Positions 1 through 14,828 are shown, counted from the first letter of the stretch. The stretch: DNA of 64,000 nucleotides from Puffinus mauretanicus (GCA_023333565.1 JAJKFH010000553.1:806001-870000), one strand, 5' to 3'. The notes: a model not told the origin generated them from the sequence alone. Numbers and translations: made by a program.

Positions 1-3000
1 TACTACAGATCCTTCCTGCCCCAGAGAAATATGGCACCAAGCAGGGAAGCAGTGCTCTCGGGATAAAACACATTTTTCTGCTGGCAATATGCATCAGTCA
101 GGCATTCCTTGGCAAGCCAGAATTAATAGTCATAAACAAATGAGGCAAATGAAACAGAAAGTTGTTTGCTACGTTGGGTAACTCAGGAAGTACTGAGGGA
201 GGACTTTCCTCTGACAAATTCACTGGTGAACTGAATTCCTTTCATTCCTACCTTTCAGGCAAACCTCTTCATTTTTGGATCCAGTAGGATCTGAAATGAT
301 TCTCGTTATGCATTGCTGGAGATCACAGGCTCACGCACTGCGGTTTTGAACGTGAGAGACAACACTTTTCTGCTTTGGACATCAGTAAGTTAGTGGCTTG
401 CTACTGTAGCAATTGGAGAGATGTCCTGGAGCTATTACGAAGTTAGAAGTCCAAGGGTAGAGTCTGGAATAGGAAATTCGCAGTCATTCTTTTCCCCGTT
501 AGTTTCTTGTAATGAAGCAAGCTGCTTGATCTGTTGTTGGCCTTGTGATGCTCACAAAACAGTGACGCATTGAATTTGTAGATCATCCTTCAAAATATCT
601 AAGTTGTACAAAGATAACCAGAAGAAGCATTGGGTTTTTTTTATTCCAGTTTGGCCATAATCTCTCTCTGCTCCCATTGCTTCCCACAGAGAAAAGCGTC
701 TGGCAAAGCTGTTGTTCACAGAGCACCATAGCAGCTCTGATGGCTATGGTGACAAATATGAACAAAGGTGGCAGCCTAAATGTGACAAAGAGACCTTGTA
801 ACAGCCTTTGAAACAGGGAAACGTTTTGTGCAAAGGACTCTGTCCTTAGACTGTGCGAAGAGGCAGAAATCTACTTACTCCGGCTGAGCCAGTGCCATGG
901 ATTTAGCCTTGGCTGGATTATATCTGTCTCTGGAACCTAAAACATCTGGAATAAGATTCCAACTCTGCCTGCTTTCATGTCCAAATGAGGTCTTTTTGCT
1001 TTTGGAGTCTATCCTTCTCTCACATGGTTCAGAGAGAGTCAACAGGAGCAGATACTGCATAACAGAAAGCAGCCTAGGGAAAAAAGCGGAATATTAAGTG
1101 ATTCAGGAATCCTCAGGGGATGTCTCTGCTTTAACTGCAGAGTCATCACCAGAAAAAATTGTAAATCATTTATTCTCTGTCTTCCTCTCAATGTCTTTCT
1201 ATTTAAAAATGTAATTAGATCTGCATGCGCCTTGTTTTTAATTTTAATTATGTGTCTGGAACTGCATTGTTAAGGTTGTTCAATGGCAGTTTCTAAATGA
1301 AAATAACTCTGTTCTATCCTGCATATCACTGTACTTTATTCCATTTTAGATCAGGGAAATGTATTATTTAAAAAAAAAAAAAAAGCTTTTGAAGACTTTT
1401 AATACTTTTTTTTTAAACTAGATTTTCTCCTAGGGATTTCTACCTAGACTAAAGAGATTCATATTATTTACAGAGAATTTGATAACAGACAGACCTTGCA
1501 ATCCTCAAAATTTCCTGTGTTTAGAAAGAATGGAAGACACCAAAGTTGATCAAAGCATTTTATTCGCTAATTTAGTTATTTACTATGCAGTAGGACCTCA
1601 CACCAGCAACTCTGACCTGAGAGTGCATGCTGTGAGGAGCTGCATAAACACAGAAGGAAAATACATGCAGTTCCTACCTCCATATAAAGAGACTAAAATG
1701 TAACAAACTACAGACATTATCGCTATATCCAAAAATACTTCCATAAAAAATGCCTTGCAGACTTCTTGTTTGTTTATTTAGATGTGTTGACAGAGACCTT
1801 AAAAGTTATTGACAGAAGAAAGGTGCTTTGAAGTAATCTGAATGTGTAAGTGTACTACACATTAGCAAAACTGTCATTCCAAAAAAGCAAGAACCAAGGA
1901 AGGGAGGCTGTCACAGTGTTTTGCAGATGGAAGCCAGAGGTCATGCCAAAGGCAGCTTTTAAGGAGGAGCAAAGGAGTCTCTCTCTTCTCTCTTTTTGTT
2001 CACGGTGATCTGGACTGAGCTAGGATGCTGAGCTGGGATCCATGGCTCTGGGTACGGAGGCAAGCAGAGAAGATAGGTGATGTAGATGATGGCCAAGAAA
2101 GATCTACCACCTTCTCATCACACTTTTCTCCAATTCTTAAACCCCTTGCCTGTCTTCAGTCCTGGCCTTATCGCTCTCTCCACTAGTGTTCTCTGAATCA
2201 AGTAACATCAGGCTCCAGGCTTGTCTGTCTGCTGTCTGGGTCGCTCCATGATTCCGTGGGCCTAGCTCTCCAAGTTCTGTGCTATACTTCATTTGTTTTA
2301 TGCTCCCTAATGGAGTTCAAGCCAGGTCAGCAGCTACACCCAGAATTAAATGTGACACACTTCATGTCACCACGGGGAGTTCTAATTCTTTATGAAATAC
2401 CACTCTGTACAGGGCCTCTTTGGAAGTGGCATACACTCAGCTTCCTGGCCATCTGGCCACTGCTGTCTGCGGATGTTGAATAATAAATATAATCTGCACA
2501 TTTATTTTAAAAACCGCAGGCACACATGACCATGTATATAACTGCAGTTCCCTGGGGGCCAGAGACGTAGCCTGAGACAGTGCTGGTGGCTCTGTAGCCT
2601 CCAGACACCATTGTCACAGAACCAGCAAGACCCAAATCTTGCAGGGTTGCTGCAGTGGATATACCAGATATATATCAGCCTTTGCATCCCTGTGGATAAA
2701 ACTCATTACAGAAATGCTAAATGTCTCTAACTTCTAAAACCAGGTTATTCTCAATTTGCATGCACAAGAAAATACAGAGCTACTCTGTTCCCTAAAAAGC
2801 ATGGTTGTGGTACAGCTACAACAGGGGGAAAATTGCCAGGGCCTTTTTTGATGCAGGAAGTATAAGCATGTAGCAAAATACTGTGCTTCTTGCCCCTGAG
2901 AACTTTGGCTGGAACATCTGAGTATCTTTAAGGAGTTACAAACTCCGTTAGTACTGCAAGCAAACAGTATAAGGAACTCTGTTTATGTCCTGGGCTCTTT

Positions 3001-6000
3001 AGAAAAACACAATTTCAATATATTAATCTCAGAACACAGTGCCAGTTGAATCACATTTAACTTCAAGTGCAGTGAGAAGGGTAAAAGGTAATCACTTTTA
3101 AAATAATTAGGTTGATTAATAAAACCTGCAGACCTGCCAGATAAGTACTGTATCCATGTACCAGAGTCCTACCCTCTCCAGTTCCATTCCAACCAGTCAC
3201 TTCACAAGTCCCCTTGCTCATCTAACCCTCTTTGTTATGCAGTTGGCACATCTAGCCAATTAAGTGGAGAAGTGCTTTACGCCTTTGAATGAGAGTTGCT
3301 CCACCTGCTCATCTAGAGGAGTTTCCCGTCTGAAGCACATCCATGATTTGCAGGGAGATAGATGGCACTTTGTAGCTATTAATTTAATGAGCTTATTCCA
3401 ACATCACCCAAGCAAGGTAAAATTTACATCACTTATCTTGTGAGAACCCAAGGAACCTGAGGTGATTAGGGCCTCAACTCAGCAAAGGTGTTTTAACATG
3501 GGTCTGACTTCAAGAGATTTGAAGAGACTGCTTTAAAACAAGGGATGTAATAAAGGAGCTATAAATGAACTGCACTGCATGCTCAAAGGTCTTTTATTCT
3601 TTGCTGCTGGCAATGGTGTAGTTTGTTTTTTTTTTAAAACAAACAGACAAAAAACCAACAAACAGTGAAACAGGCAGAAAATTTTCAGAGAAATGGATAT
3701 ATGCCATTAACTGGAAACATTGTCACAGCCTTTTTTTGGATGACACAACTGTTTGGTCCCCAGGGGGCCTATTCTACTCCCTTTGTTCTCTTATGCAAGA
3801 AGTAGAAATGCTGGTCATGCACTGGTAGATTTTTAGGACCAAAACAAACCCGTTGATAACCTATTTTTCAGCCCTGTAGGAAAAAGAACACAGGATCCTG
3901 GTGTGATCTTTCTGCACAGTTTCAAATTTGCAACCATTTTCATGTTAAGCAACCACAAAAACTTTTAAGTTACAGGACCAAGCTGTGCTTTGGAGAAGCC
4001 AAAGAAAAGCTCATTTTTCACCTACATAGTTTCAGCCTCTTTCCTTTGCCTTATTATTTTGATCTGAACCCTTCTACTCATTGCAATCAGTGCTCTGATG
4101 CAGCTCCCCAGTCTGTCTCTCTGTCCTGCCATGTGTCTGTCTTGCGCTAGTTTTCCCAGCAAGCTGTCTTAAGCATATACATCTTAATGTTTTCCTCTGC
4201 ATGACCTCAGTGTTGTCTCAGATCTTTTTCTTGCCCTGTGATGCTGGTTATAGGCAAAGCCCTTTCTTAATCCTTGTAGCTTTCACAACTTGGTGAGTTT
4301 TCTGAATTTATCTGTAGGCTATCAAACGAAGGTACATCCTCTGGCTCCCTCTCCTTCCCCCCTCTTCAATCTTCTCTTTTTACAGAGAAATGTATAAAGA
4401 CTTCTTCCTCCTCAAAAAAACATGACCTAGGAGATAGAATAATAGTTGCAGTCGGTGTTATAGGAACAAAAAGTGAAGGTACTCAGTAAGAGTCCAATGA
4501 CCACTTGTCTCTGGGATGCTTCTAGTTTAGGTATTCATGCTTTGCAAAGGCAAGAGGATCAATTGCCACCTGTTAGCAATTCCTCTCAGACCCTCTGAGG
4601 TGGCTGGACAGGACGGTGAGATGTCTGAGATGCTGTGGGCTGCTACACTGAGCTGCACTACGTTTTGTGCCCAGTCATATAACCTTTCAGAGCTGTCTGC
4701 TGTCTCCCAGTATTACATTTCTCATTACCTGCCTACTTGGAAACAGTCTTTCAGGGCCAGGGCTACTTGTCTCAGATTTTGTTCAACAACTAAGGAAACA
4801 AGTCTTTGGTCTGCTTTGGATTCTCTGGGTAATAAACTTTTTCATGGACTTCGAGAGAAATGTTAGTGGAAAGACTTAACTAAGATCGTTTGCTGAGAAG
4901 AAGCTCTGGGAAAGCAATCCATGCAGGTGGAAGAGTAGTTGTAGTCTCTGTAAAATGTTCTCCGCCTCACTGGGGCAAGGAGGAAATGGGAGAAACCACT
5001 TTTGGGGCGGTGGTTATATTATCACCTGCCCTGAGGGTTGCTCCTTGGGGCTTGCTCTAAGCCTTTTCCTGGGGCTGGACCTAAAAGCATATCATAAACA
5101 GAGATTTGCATTGAGTTTGTAGCGTTCACCTCATGCAACAAGCGTTGTATGTGCCTGTATGGCTGTCGGAGTGTATACGGTCATGGATCAGCGCTACCCC
5201 AAGTAACTAATACCAAGAGAGGTATGCTGTGCAGTACATGGGAAAATTCTAAAATTGCTCATAGCTCCTTTGGAAACAGCACTGTTAAATTTGGCCTGTC
5301 AGGTAGTGTTCATTCTTTCCTTCCTCCCTGGCATTTTTTGTTTCCACCCCTCCCTGATTAACATCTGTCTGCCAGAATCTCTGTAATAGCTGTTGAGCCT
5401 GTGGAGATTTATAAATGAGAAGGTAAGAGGGAGAGGAGAAAAAGAAAATTTATTTATCTTAACCTCTTCTCATCCCACATACAGACTAGGGCTCTATTTT
5501 GGAGCCAGGTTCAGGTGTCAGACATTCTTAGCAAATGTGAAATTTTACTAAGTCAACATAAGTAGGCATGAGGCATTTGCAGGGCTACTTTCTTTCTAGA
5601 AAGTACGAAATTTTCCTAATTGACAGTTAATGTAAATTATCGATAGTTTTCTCTGCAGAATGACATACATGAAGTTTTCAATGATAGTCAGGCCAGGAAC
5701 CTTCCACTTTCCCCTCTGGTCATGTCACAGCAGCTGAATAATTTGGTGTGTTTTTCGTAACAATTCTTTCCCTAGTTTGTTTTTCCTCCTCTCTTACTGC
5801 CCCAGTACTGAAGGCAAGTTTTGTTCCTTTTTGTGATGAAAATAGTTGGGAACAGACTTAAAACAAGCAAAATTCTAAGTTTTTCCAAGGAAGGTCAAAC
5901 CTTGTAAAGCAAGAAATTTTGCTCACACAAGGAACAATTCTTCAAGAGCCAGGTACCTCCATCTTCATAAATTTCTGGGTCAGCAAAGCACTGACGTGAA

Positions 6001-9000
6001 AGATCATGTCCATACAGGATACAGTAGTCAGACATGTAAATGCTTCTGCAATTTCCATTCATCTGTCACAGAAAGCTAAACAGAACGTTGCTCTCTTCTG
6101 TCTATATTCACCTACAGTGCGAGGGCTTGGTAAGGAAGGGACTAAATCTTTTTATGGAAAAAGAGAGTACTGTAAGGGTAAGTACAGAACTCTGTCTTTC
6201 TCTCCTAGTTACAATGCTATAGTGTATAGGATGTCGCAGGTACAGTGTAACAAATTCTTGTGAGGAAAGAATCTGCAATTTTTAAGAGTTAGGAGTACTT
6301 TAAAAAATGTGTCAGCTGGCGAAACACCTTTTCCCTATCTGTGCTTATTAGGGACAGTTTCAGACTTGGGAATAAAAAACTAGGCTTCAATAATTTAGCA
6401 TATAACATGACTGCTTTGTAAGACAAGGCAGTAAACATCTGGAAGGAGCTACAAAGGGAAGTAGGTGTCTGATATATTCTGATTTCTTCCAATAGGAAGA
6501 GGGGGTGAGAGCATGTTTTGTGACAAACTAACCCTGCCCCTTCCCTATTGTTTGTTGCAACACACAAAAGCCGTCATCACAGAGGTCCTTGGGACTCTTG
6601 AGTAGCAAGAAGGTATCCTCAACTTGCCTGATGCAAGGTCCCTTGAGCAGTATGTGACAGCTCATCACTGGCCCACAACTCCCTCTGAGGAGAATGGGAA
6701 AGAGAGGGATACCTTCCCAGGTCCAGAGCTTGGTTTACAGAGCTGTCATTTCACAGGTTATCCTACGGTGTAACTCTGTCTCCTTGCTTAACAAGCTGCA
6801 TCTTAAAACCAGGGAATAAGGTCTTGCTCTCGAGCGCTAGCAGTGGTTGCTTCTCTTTGGGCAGAAAAAGAGACCTTCTCAGTTTGCATTCTCTGGGCCA
6901 CCCGTTAGTAAAGCCATAGCGCTTATGCAGTAAGTCTGTGGAGGGCAGACAAGACTAAACAGGTGACTGTCAGATGAGGTTGTTTTCCTGCCTTCTGCTG
7001 CAGCTGATCAGTTGGAAACAGCGTACACCAAAGGAGAAAACCCTGATTGCTTAATACTTTCCTCCCAGTTTTCTGTAAGACAAGGGCAGGGAAGAAGGAG
7101 ATCCGAGATATTCAAGTCTATCTATACACTGTCTATTATTGACTTATTTACTTATTTACGTTGTGGCTATATTTTAGTTTACCAAATACTGCTTGGCAGC
7201 TCCAATTTATCAGACCAATCTTAGCTGCAATGGGAACTGGCAAAGGCCTTATTATTTAATTTTGCTAACATTCCTCATTTCTAATTTATACACCCAGCTC
7301 TATGACAAATTGAATTTGTATAACACAGTAAACAAAAGGGCTTCTAACTCTAGTTTCCTGTAATGGAATAACATTATTGGAAATACACATTAAGTGGAAC
7401 AGACAGACCTGGGGAAAGGGCTCAGCTTCCCAGCTGTAATTCACATAGGGTCCAACCTGGTTGTTTTGCAATAAAGTTAATAGGAATTTGCACCTGCTGT
7501 AATTATTCCTAATGATATTAGCTATTTCCCAAGCTTTATGCAGCCTTCTGGAAGGAAATGGAGAAAAAAAGATATATACAGTGACGAACTAACAGGAGAT
7601 TCAGTATTATTCTGAGCACCACTGAGCAGTCACAGGGAGTAGTTGGTCTTTATTGAAAACCAGCTACTATGACTATCCCTGTCAGCTGGGCTGTTTGGCA
7701 TCATGGTTGGATATTTAACACAGCAGCAGTGTACTGACGACATGCTGTTCGCCATTGGCACAAGGATATTGAGCAGAGATACGGTTACCTTGGCAGTATC
7801 TGCTGTAGATGCAGCCCAGCTTGGATTGCCACAAGAGGAGGCAATCGCAGGCTTATCTTTCCCACTGAAAGATATGCCTGTGATCGCTTCCCCAGGAAAA
7901 GGCCATTAAAGGAAATGCCCGGTGGGTCTGTCTTTTCCCTAAATGAAAAATTGCCATAAAACCAAAACAGATGCCTCTGACTCCGTACAGAATCAGCTCC
8001 TCATTAGCACAGCGGAAATGTAGGGAGAGCCAGTGGCAAAGATCAAAGCCTGCCATGAACTTGTCCTCAGGGTCTCAACAGCTGTCCATCTCCAAAGGGT
8101 GCCTATATACCTCCTGACACCAATCTCCCCCTGACTGGCCTCAGGCCTAGGCTCCACCCCACCAAACCCATGCACTTAAAAGTACCACTGCGAGGAGCGT
8201 ACTTGCTTCAGGCTCTGACAGGTTCCTCAGGAGCATGATTTGGGCCCCGATGGGTTGAGGAATGTCAAGGTGTGTCTATGGTTGATGGAGGTGAAATGTA
8301 ACTGGGCCCCAGTGTCTCCCTGCAAAACCGCACAATGCCACCCGAAGGTACCTGTATGGCTTCCAGCCACCAAGCACTCTCTTCTCTCTCCATCTGTGCT
8401 CTCTCCACACTCTTCCCCTGACAGCAAATTGATGCTGCTGTTCCATTTATCCTTCCTCACCAGCATGTTTTCACTCTCCTGTGATCAGCCTTTTTATAAT
8501 CCCTCTGTTTATTATTATTCTCTCCCTTGGGAACAGCCTGATGGTGGCTCAGTTTCCTGTGAGTGAATGGGAGTAGCTCTACTGGCTTCCTGATTTAGCA
8601 CCTGGAGACAGGGTCTGGCTGAAAGCCCATGTCAGGGCCAGAGCAGCCCATGCTGCTGCTGTTGATTGAGCTGGCAACTGTGACCCTAAGACGCGTTTTT
8701 TTCCCCTGTCTTCCTCCCATTTCTGTCAAAGAACTGAGCTGCTCCCACCCTCTAAATGTAGATTGTACAGAAAAGAGAGAGAAATACTTGTCACTTCTTT
8801 GCATCCAAATACAGAATCCAAGGAGACAAAGTCTAAAATTAGAGTGCATCACAGACAGCAGCATCTGAGTAAACTCATTTAATGTCGATCCAGCAATGGC
8901 CCCTAGGGAGGCTGCAAATATACCTGGAAGCAACTGATAATAAATAACGTGAAGGTAGAAACAAAAATAAGAGAAAGATTCTTTTCTATTCATGCCCAGT

Positions 9001-12000
9001 AGCAGCTTTCTCCCGAGGCAGTCACATTTGCAGGTTTTTTGGTAGTGAAGTCAGCACACAGCTTGTGCTCTTGAAGTGATATTTAAAGAAGTAAAAATGT
9101 ATGTATTGCCTGCAAATAGAAAGGGCATAATTTTGATGGCCCATTTCTGTATCAGATCAGGAGAGCATCACAAATTATACTATCCCTGAATTTAGTCTCT
9201 TCTGGGTTTTCTTCTCCATTTGAGGCACTGATTTCAAAGCAAAAGGGAAAAAAAATCCCAACAATGGACAAGAGATATTTCCAGCCTTCCCAAATATCTG
9301 AAAAACAAGATTTTCCTTCTGGAATTTATGCATGAAAATTTTATATATGAGTTTTCTTTCCAGACAGTTGAGACAAGAGGAACCTTTGTTTTGACCCAGC
9401 ATAGCAGCCCCATCTGCCTGGGGTCTCTTTCTCTAAGCTAGGCAGCAATGTCACTGTGGAGGATGATACTACAAGTAAACTCCTTGGAATAGTATTCAGC
9501 TCTCTGAAAATTCAGAAGCATTCCAGGTGGAGCAAGGGAATGCTTTTGTGATTGAAGGCACTAATCTGGTGCTCAGGAGCCCAGTGTACAAACCCCCACC
9601 TCTCAATCAGATATTCCATGCAAACTTCTTGCAATCTTTCTGACTCTCAGTTCCAAAGTAGAGCAAACAAATTCTCCTCTTTCCTACCTTCTCATATAGC
9701 TTTCTGCTTAAATTGTTAAGATCCTTTGTACTAGCCTATATTGATGTATTTGGACACCAGTGACCCACTCCAAGTTGAGGCTTTAAATCACCACTGTAAT
9801 ACTGAGTAACAACTCCCCCAGTCTAGCCGACATATCAAGACAAAACTATGACAAGGAAGTCACGAGGGAAGGACGAGTGAGCCAAGGAGACAAGAAAAAG
9901 GAACCAAATCCATCGATGCTGGTAGGGAGTCTTGAATTTGGTCAAGTAGTAGAGAAAAAAAGTTCTTCTTGGAGAAGTTTCCTTTATTAAACCAGCCTGT
10001 CTTCTGCCTGCTTTAAAACAGATGATAGGTCCCGTTTAATAGAAACTAATATTGACAAGGAAGTTGCTTGCATGCTTAAGTCAGGTAGGAGGCAAGTCAT
10101 CACTCTATTTTTGGGGGGGTCGGGTTTTTTTTTGCTTTTTCAAGCCTCAAGCTAAAGGCAGTTGCAAACAACTTCAGAGCAATTGACCAAAAGGATAAAA
10201 GAGTTTGTTCAGAAAGGCTGCTTTGTTTAGTAAAACACACACAACCTGGGCAAGGGCTGGAGCGCAGGGGAAGAGGGGAAAGAGGGAAAAAAAGTAAATG
10301 CGACAGCAGGAGGTAGATCTCTGTCCTCTCTGAAGAGTCGACTGGCTGAGGAAAGTTACAGTTGAACGATTGCTCCAGGGGAAGTTAGTCTGTAATGCTT
10401 TAGCCAGAAAAATGGTTCAGTGGTCAGGCTTCTTTCCCCCTTCCCTTGGCTGCTGTTAGTACAGAAATCCTTATAAAACCTTTCAATGTGAAGAGCAGCA
10501 GGTGGGAAGCAATGGAACATATCGACTTAGACTGTATACCAGAAGCTCGAGCAATGGCTTGCTGACTTCTGCAAAAGTTGGGAAGCAACAAATGAAGGGA
10601 GAGAAAAATCTCAGCCCAATCACCTGTGCTGAGACAATTAAGACAGAAAGACAATTAAGACAGGCTGGACAATTCTCAGGAAGGCTCTTTTAGGCAACAG
10701 AGTTAGCCAGTGCCTGTGTTCTCAGCACCTTAACCACAGCATTGCTGGATACAGTCCGTGACACAATAATTCAGGACCTCCCTGTCTGAGAGACTCTGTG
10801 AGAGTCAGTTCTCACCTTCTGCATTCCTGTGCACAGGTCATGGCAGAAAAAGCCCAAAGGCAAAGGGTCTGGCTTCTGGGATGAGAGAACTGCACATGAG
10901 AAACCTGCCCACTCTTGGAGAGTGCACCTCAGAAATGTCAGAGTTAAATGCACTTCTGACCAACAGAAACTTCATCAGAAATACTGGACTCCATTGCTTT
11001 ACAATGCAAATTTAGAAAATTCCATGAACATGCAGAAAATTTCTGCCCTAAACTTTCAAAGCGAAATAATACTTCAGTATGTGTAATATTCCAGCTCTAT
11101 TGGTGTCTTTCTGCGTAGCACTATCAGGTATGTGTGGATGTTGATTCATTAATATTGACCACTGCATGAAACGCTATTAGCTGATCATAATAATTCCAAA
11201 GCTAGCTTGTTTTATGGGCCTCAGAGATTCTCCAGGAGCAATGTAAGTCAACAGATATTATTCTTTCAAGGATATTCCTAAAACAAGGTTTGAAACTAGA
11301 ACATTTGCTACTAAATTATTTGTATGTGCTTGCTATCTCCTAAATGAGATATCTTGGTTAAACCTCAAACCAGACTCAAACTTTTGGCTGCATAAGTGTA
11401 CATCAGAAGAGTCTCTCCTTCCTCTGCAAAGTTACGAACAGTACAATCAGTGACTTTGGAAGAGTGAATAACGTATTATCCTTCATCTGTAAACACACTA
11501 GGTATTTGTAGTTCCCATGTACTTCCAAAGAAATTATCTAGATGTTGGATATCGTAAGTTTTGAGCTTTACAATCTGAACAAAATGAGAAGGAGAAAAGG
11601 GATGTTTGAGAAGACGGCAATTTGCTACATTAAAATATCTAGGCAGATAAGGAAGAAAGAAAGAAAACAAACACATATGATTTGAACGCACTTCACTAGT
11701 TTACTGTAGCTTTAAAAAAAATGCAGATGTTTTCAGCAGCAGCCAGTGCAAGAAGGATAGACTGAGTTTGCCAGCCAACCTGTTAGACAGCTGTAGGCAT
11801 CTCTCACCTGACTCAGAATTTTCTTGGTTCAAGAGACCTGATTAGTTACACCCACAATGCCAGTTTCTTCCTCCAGCTACAGGTGGAGAGTATGGATTCA
11901 TTAAGCCCTGGAGTGTTATAAACTGATGGCCAGTTTTCTGAAGAATTTATGCAGGCTTATATCTAATCTTGGACAGAAACTTGACTGTCTTTATTCAAGT

Positions 12001-12816
12001 CCAATGCCTCAACCTGGTTTTTGTGCAGTGTACAAAGCAAGAACAATGCAGTATTTTAGTACAAGAGATGATGCCAGTAAATACCCACCCTTGTCTCAAA
12101 CCAGTCAGGAAGTTTACAGGAATTGCGAGGAAAGCAGAAAGCCTGGCAGCCTGGAAATAGCTTTTGTCTCAGAACGCAGGTATTCTCTGTTGCATTATTT
12201 CCTGCTTCTCACCATTTCATAATTACCTGTTTGCGCTAACGTAAAATGACACAGCTAGGCATTTCTCCTGCATCTATATGGGGCCAGAGAGCTGTTATCA
12301 GCAAGTAAGGTCTGGAGACAGAGAGAACCTGTGGGTAAATAAGAGGAAAATAGGCTCTTTTACACAGAATCCCTATTCTAACTCCCATAGATTAAAAGCA
12401 GACCTTCCCCAACTTTGAAGTTGAGAACTGTTCTTTCTGCAATTGTTTTAGAGCCAAAGTGGGCTTTGAGTGGATACAAATATATCTTTAAGACTTAAGA
12501 CATTTACCACAAATTCTATTTTATGCTTTCCATATGCCATTAAGTTTCTATTACATGGGTAAATGAATTATACACAAAATTTCATAATTTCAGTAGGACA
12601 ATGGTCTGTAGGTCTGACTTCTTGTTAATGTGTTGTCAACACACAGAAGGGGATATTTAATGCCAGTGTTGGCAGATTAACAAATGGCCTTCTCTAATGT
12701 TACATGGGATGTCACAAAACTGTCAGGGAAATGCTAAAACTGTTATCTTTCACAGAAGCTGAAAATGAGCTGGTCTTTGGATTATAGAGCAATTTAATCC
12801 AAGAAATGTAGGGCAA
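1..12816. other. Gene-free stretch, no supported exons
   Basis: I see no convincing exon, RNA gene or recent mobile element here. Open frames are short and compositionally random on both strands. The most protein-like is a 68-codon frame at 7703-7909 (+), open back to a TGA at 7670-7672. It has no recognisable motif and no supporting splice sites. Low-complexity content includes A15 at 1370-1384 and a G-run/T-run at about 10110-10130. Several AT-rich patches (about 1195-1370, 3370-3420, 7480-7540) contain TAAT-type homeodomain cores, but I cannot separate them from background. Confidence 0.6.
3621..3644. repeat. Short inverted repeat around a T-run
   Basis: GTTTGTTTT (3621-3629) is followed by a short T-run and then AAAACAAAC (3636-3644), a perfect 9-bp inverted repeat. 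It may form a small AT-rich hairpin. Chance formation from poly-T/poly-A slippage is the simplest explanation. Confidence 0.6.
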
Positions 12817-12836
12817 TTTTTTTTTTTTTTTTTTTT
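12817..12836. repeat. T20 homopolymer tract
   Basis: There is an uninterrupted run of 20 T. Read on the minus strand it could be a poly(A) tail, but no AATAAA is visible on its minus-strand upstream side (higher coordinates) and no flanking duplication is obvious. I therefore call it simple sequence. A 165-codon plus-strand frame starts just after it at 12838 and is discussed among the rejected items. Confidence 0.85.
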
Positions 12837-14238
12837 AATGCCAGGTGATAAACAGTTTCCTTACAGTGGCAGGAAAGTCTGTATGTATGGCAGCAACTCT
12901 GTGCTGTGCCAGTCAGGGACCTGGCTCCACTTCCACAAGGTTTCTCTTCACCTCTGTGGGAACACCACTGTCTGCAGCTGTTACCTTCAGTTTTCTTTAG
13001 AGCATTTAAGAGGCAAATCAGGCCTTTTCTTGGTTTCCTTCATTGTGATTTCTATCAGTAAAGTTCTATTATTTTCTCTTAATAGCCACTCAAATACGGA
13101 TCTGTCCCCTTGTTTTCTGGGTGCATGCATGCTGGGAAAATGTGTTTACCCCTGCTTGTGCCAGTTCTGCTTACCTACTGCTTCTGAAAGATTTGATGAG
13201 ATCCTGTCTTTGTTTAACGAGTTTTGGATCTTTCTTATGAATAGATGCTCCTCTGCTATTAGGAAGCCCAGGCTCTGTCTGGCAGTGACCAGAGGCTGGA
13301 GAGGTGTCCTTGGACATGTTCTGGAGAACCCTTGAGTACCAGCTTTCGCCTTTGTTGTAGTAATTGAAATGAAAGATGTGTGTGTGAGTGGCCAAACACA
13401 AATTCATAGAGATGTCCAAAGATTTTGCTACAAGATGAGGATTTCACTGAGTTCAGAAAACTGCGTTTTCTATTGAGCCTGAGTCAGGTTAAGCAACTTT
13501 TTATTTTGTTTTATTTTCAACACCTTTTTCAACAACTTGAAAAACAAAATAAATTTCAGCTTCCCCCATTTCCTTTAATTACATGTATTTTAAGGGTAGC
13601 AGCACACAGAGATTGTGTTACAGCATCTTCTGCAATTTATATTTCTTTCAGTGGATCATTTTCCCACTGAGTTATGTTTTTATTAAACAGTAATCCCTAA
13701 GAAATTTATTGCTTGGAGCAATGGTTTGTTAGTTAATTGCTGGAGAGCAAATGTAGGAAGAGTTCCATTTTTATCATCTATTGACAGGATTGGATTGTTA
13801 GGCTGATTTTTCAGGAAGAGTATTTCCTAAAGACTGTAGCTGCTGGTCTAGACTAACAGCAAGACTATGGAGGAGGGTTGGGGTTTTTTTTATTGAGGAA
13901 AAGAAGAGCAGCTGTGGGGAAGCTGACCAACTATTTTGGAATGTTGTTGATTGCTTTTGGCAATTGCTTTCAGTTAATCTACCTACCTAGTGCAAAACAC
14001 AGACATATTTTATCAACCCAACTCTGTAATGCCTAAACTGTAAGTTCAGTGCACACCCTGACTATAAAAGTAAACATCCAGGGCACATCATCCTGCAAAG
14101 ATCAAAGCGCTCTTTCACTAATGTGTACTTTCTGTTCTGCATACCTTTAGTGATGTGAAGGTAATCCTGTTCTCTCCTGAGGTTCTGTTCATACACGTAA
14201 CAGACGACTTGTAAGCTTAATATAGAAAGAAAAGAGCT

Positions 14239-14310
14239 GGAAACTGAGAAAGATGGAAGGATTTGCTCAAGATGTCCACAGAATGGCCAAGTCCCAGTCT
14301 AATGCCTTTA
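14239..14310 (-). repeat. MIR-like ancient SINE relic
   Basis: The segment begins GGAAACTGAGAAAGATGGAA, continues with a degenerate 'tttgctcaagatgtccacag' block and ends near 'cccagtctaatgcc'. This order matches the reverse complement of the MIR core and 3' region (normally GAAACTGAGGC..., TTGCCCAAGGTCACAC..., CCAGTCTAGTGC...). The identification is from memory of the family and the copy is heavily diverged. MIR-type elements predate the amniote radiation, so this is an old insertion. Confidence 0.55.
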
Positions 14311-14828
14311 TGAATCCTTCAAAAGTAAAAGCCAGGTGGCATCCTTAATATGTTTTCTCCAGTTCATATCAAAGTCAACTGCTTTGCAGCTGAGGTTGAC
14401 ATGAAGCTTTCAGAGATGATCCTGGGCTGTCACTCAAGGACAAAGTACTAACCCACTCTTATGCATAAAGAACACATGTATGAGAACATTTAGACTTCTC
14501 CTTGGGGTCCCCATACAACAGGGTCTGTCTGACAGGTTTACTGAAAGGCCTTTCTTTTACTTTAAATAGAGTTAAAAGAATTCTAAAAATATCTTTGGGG
14601 CGTAATCCACCATGTTTTAAAATCTTTCTGCAGGCTGGATTTCTGCTCTTTTTTCTTTTCCTGCTGTCTGTTTGAGTAAAGGGGAAACTGGACCATAAAA
14701 CAGATAAACAAGAGAATCGGTTTGGATTAAAACTTTAGTATTAATACCCAAACTCATGGTTTTTAAAGATGTTTATTACTCCACTGCCTCAGCCTGCTAA
14801 CTTTGGTATGTGCAACAAGAACGGTAAT

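Noticed and set aside
226..246. Similarity to miR-146 (GAACTGAATTCC)
   Set aside because: Partial match only, with no stem-forming partner nearby.
7703..7909. 68-codon plus-strand frame with protein-like composition
   Set aside because: Reads plausibly (SRDTVTLAVSAVDAAQLG) but is too short to be significant, has no known domain and no convincing splice or poly(A) signals.
8668..8685. Match to the 3' part of miR-216a (GCTGGCAACTGTGA)
   Set aside because: The seed end does not match, and no complementary arm with a hairpin is present in the flanks. Coincidental 14-mer.
8595..8993. 132-codon minus-strand frame
   Set aside because: No domain, and an overlapping plus-strand frame of similar quality. 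Chance.
12838..13335. Longest open frame of the window, 165 codons (+)
   Set aside because: Cys/Ser/Leu-rich random-looking composition, no domain or signal, starts directly after a T20 tract, and no splice or promoter support. One frame of this size is plausible by chance in 64 kb over six frames.
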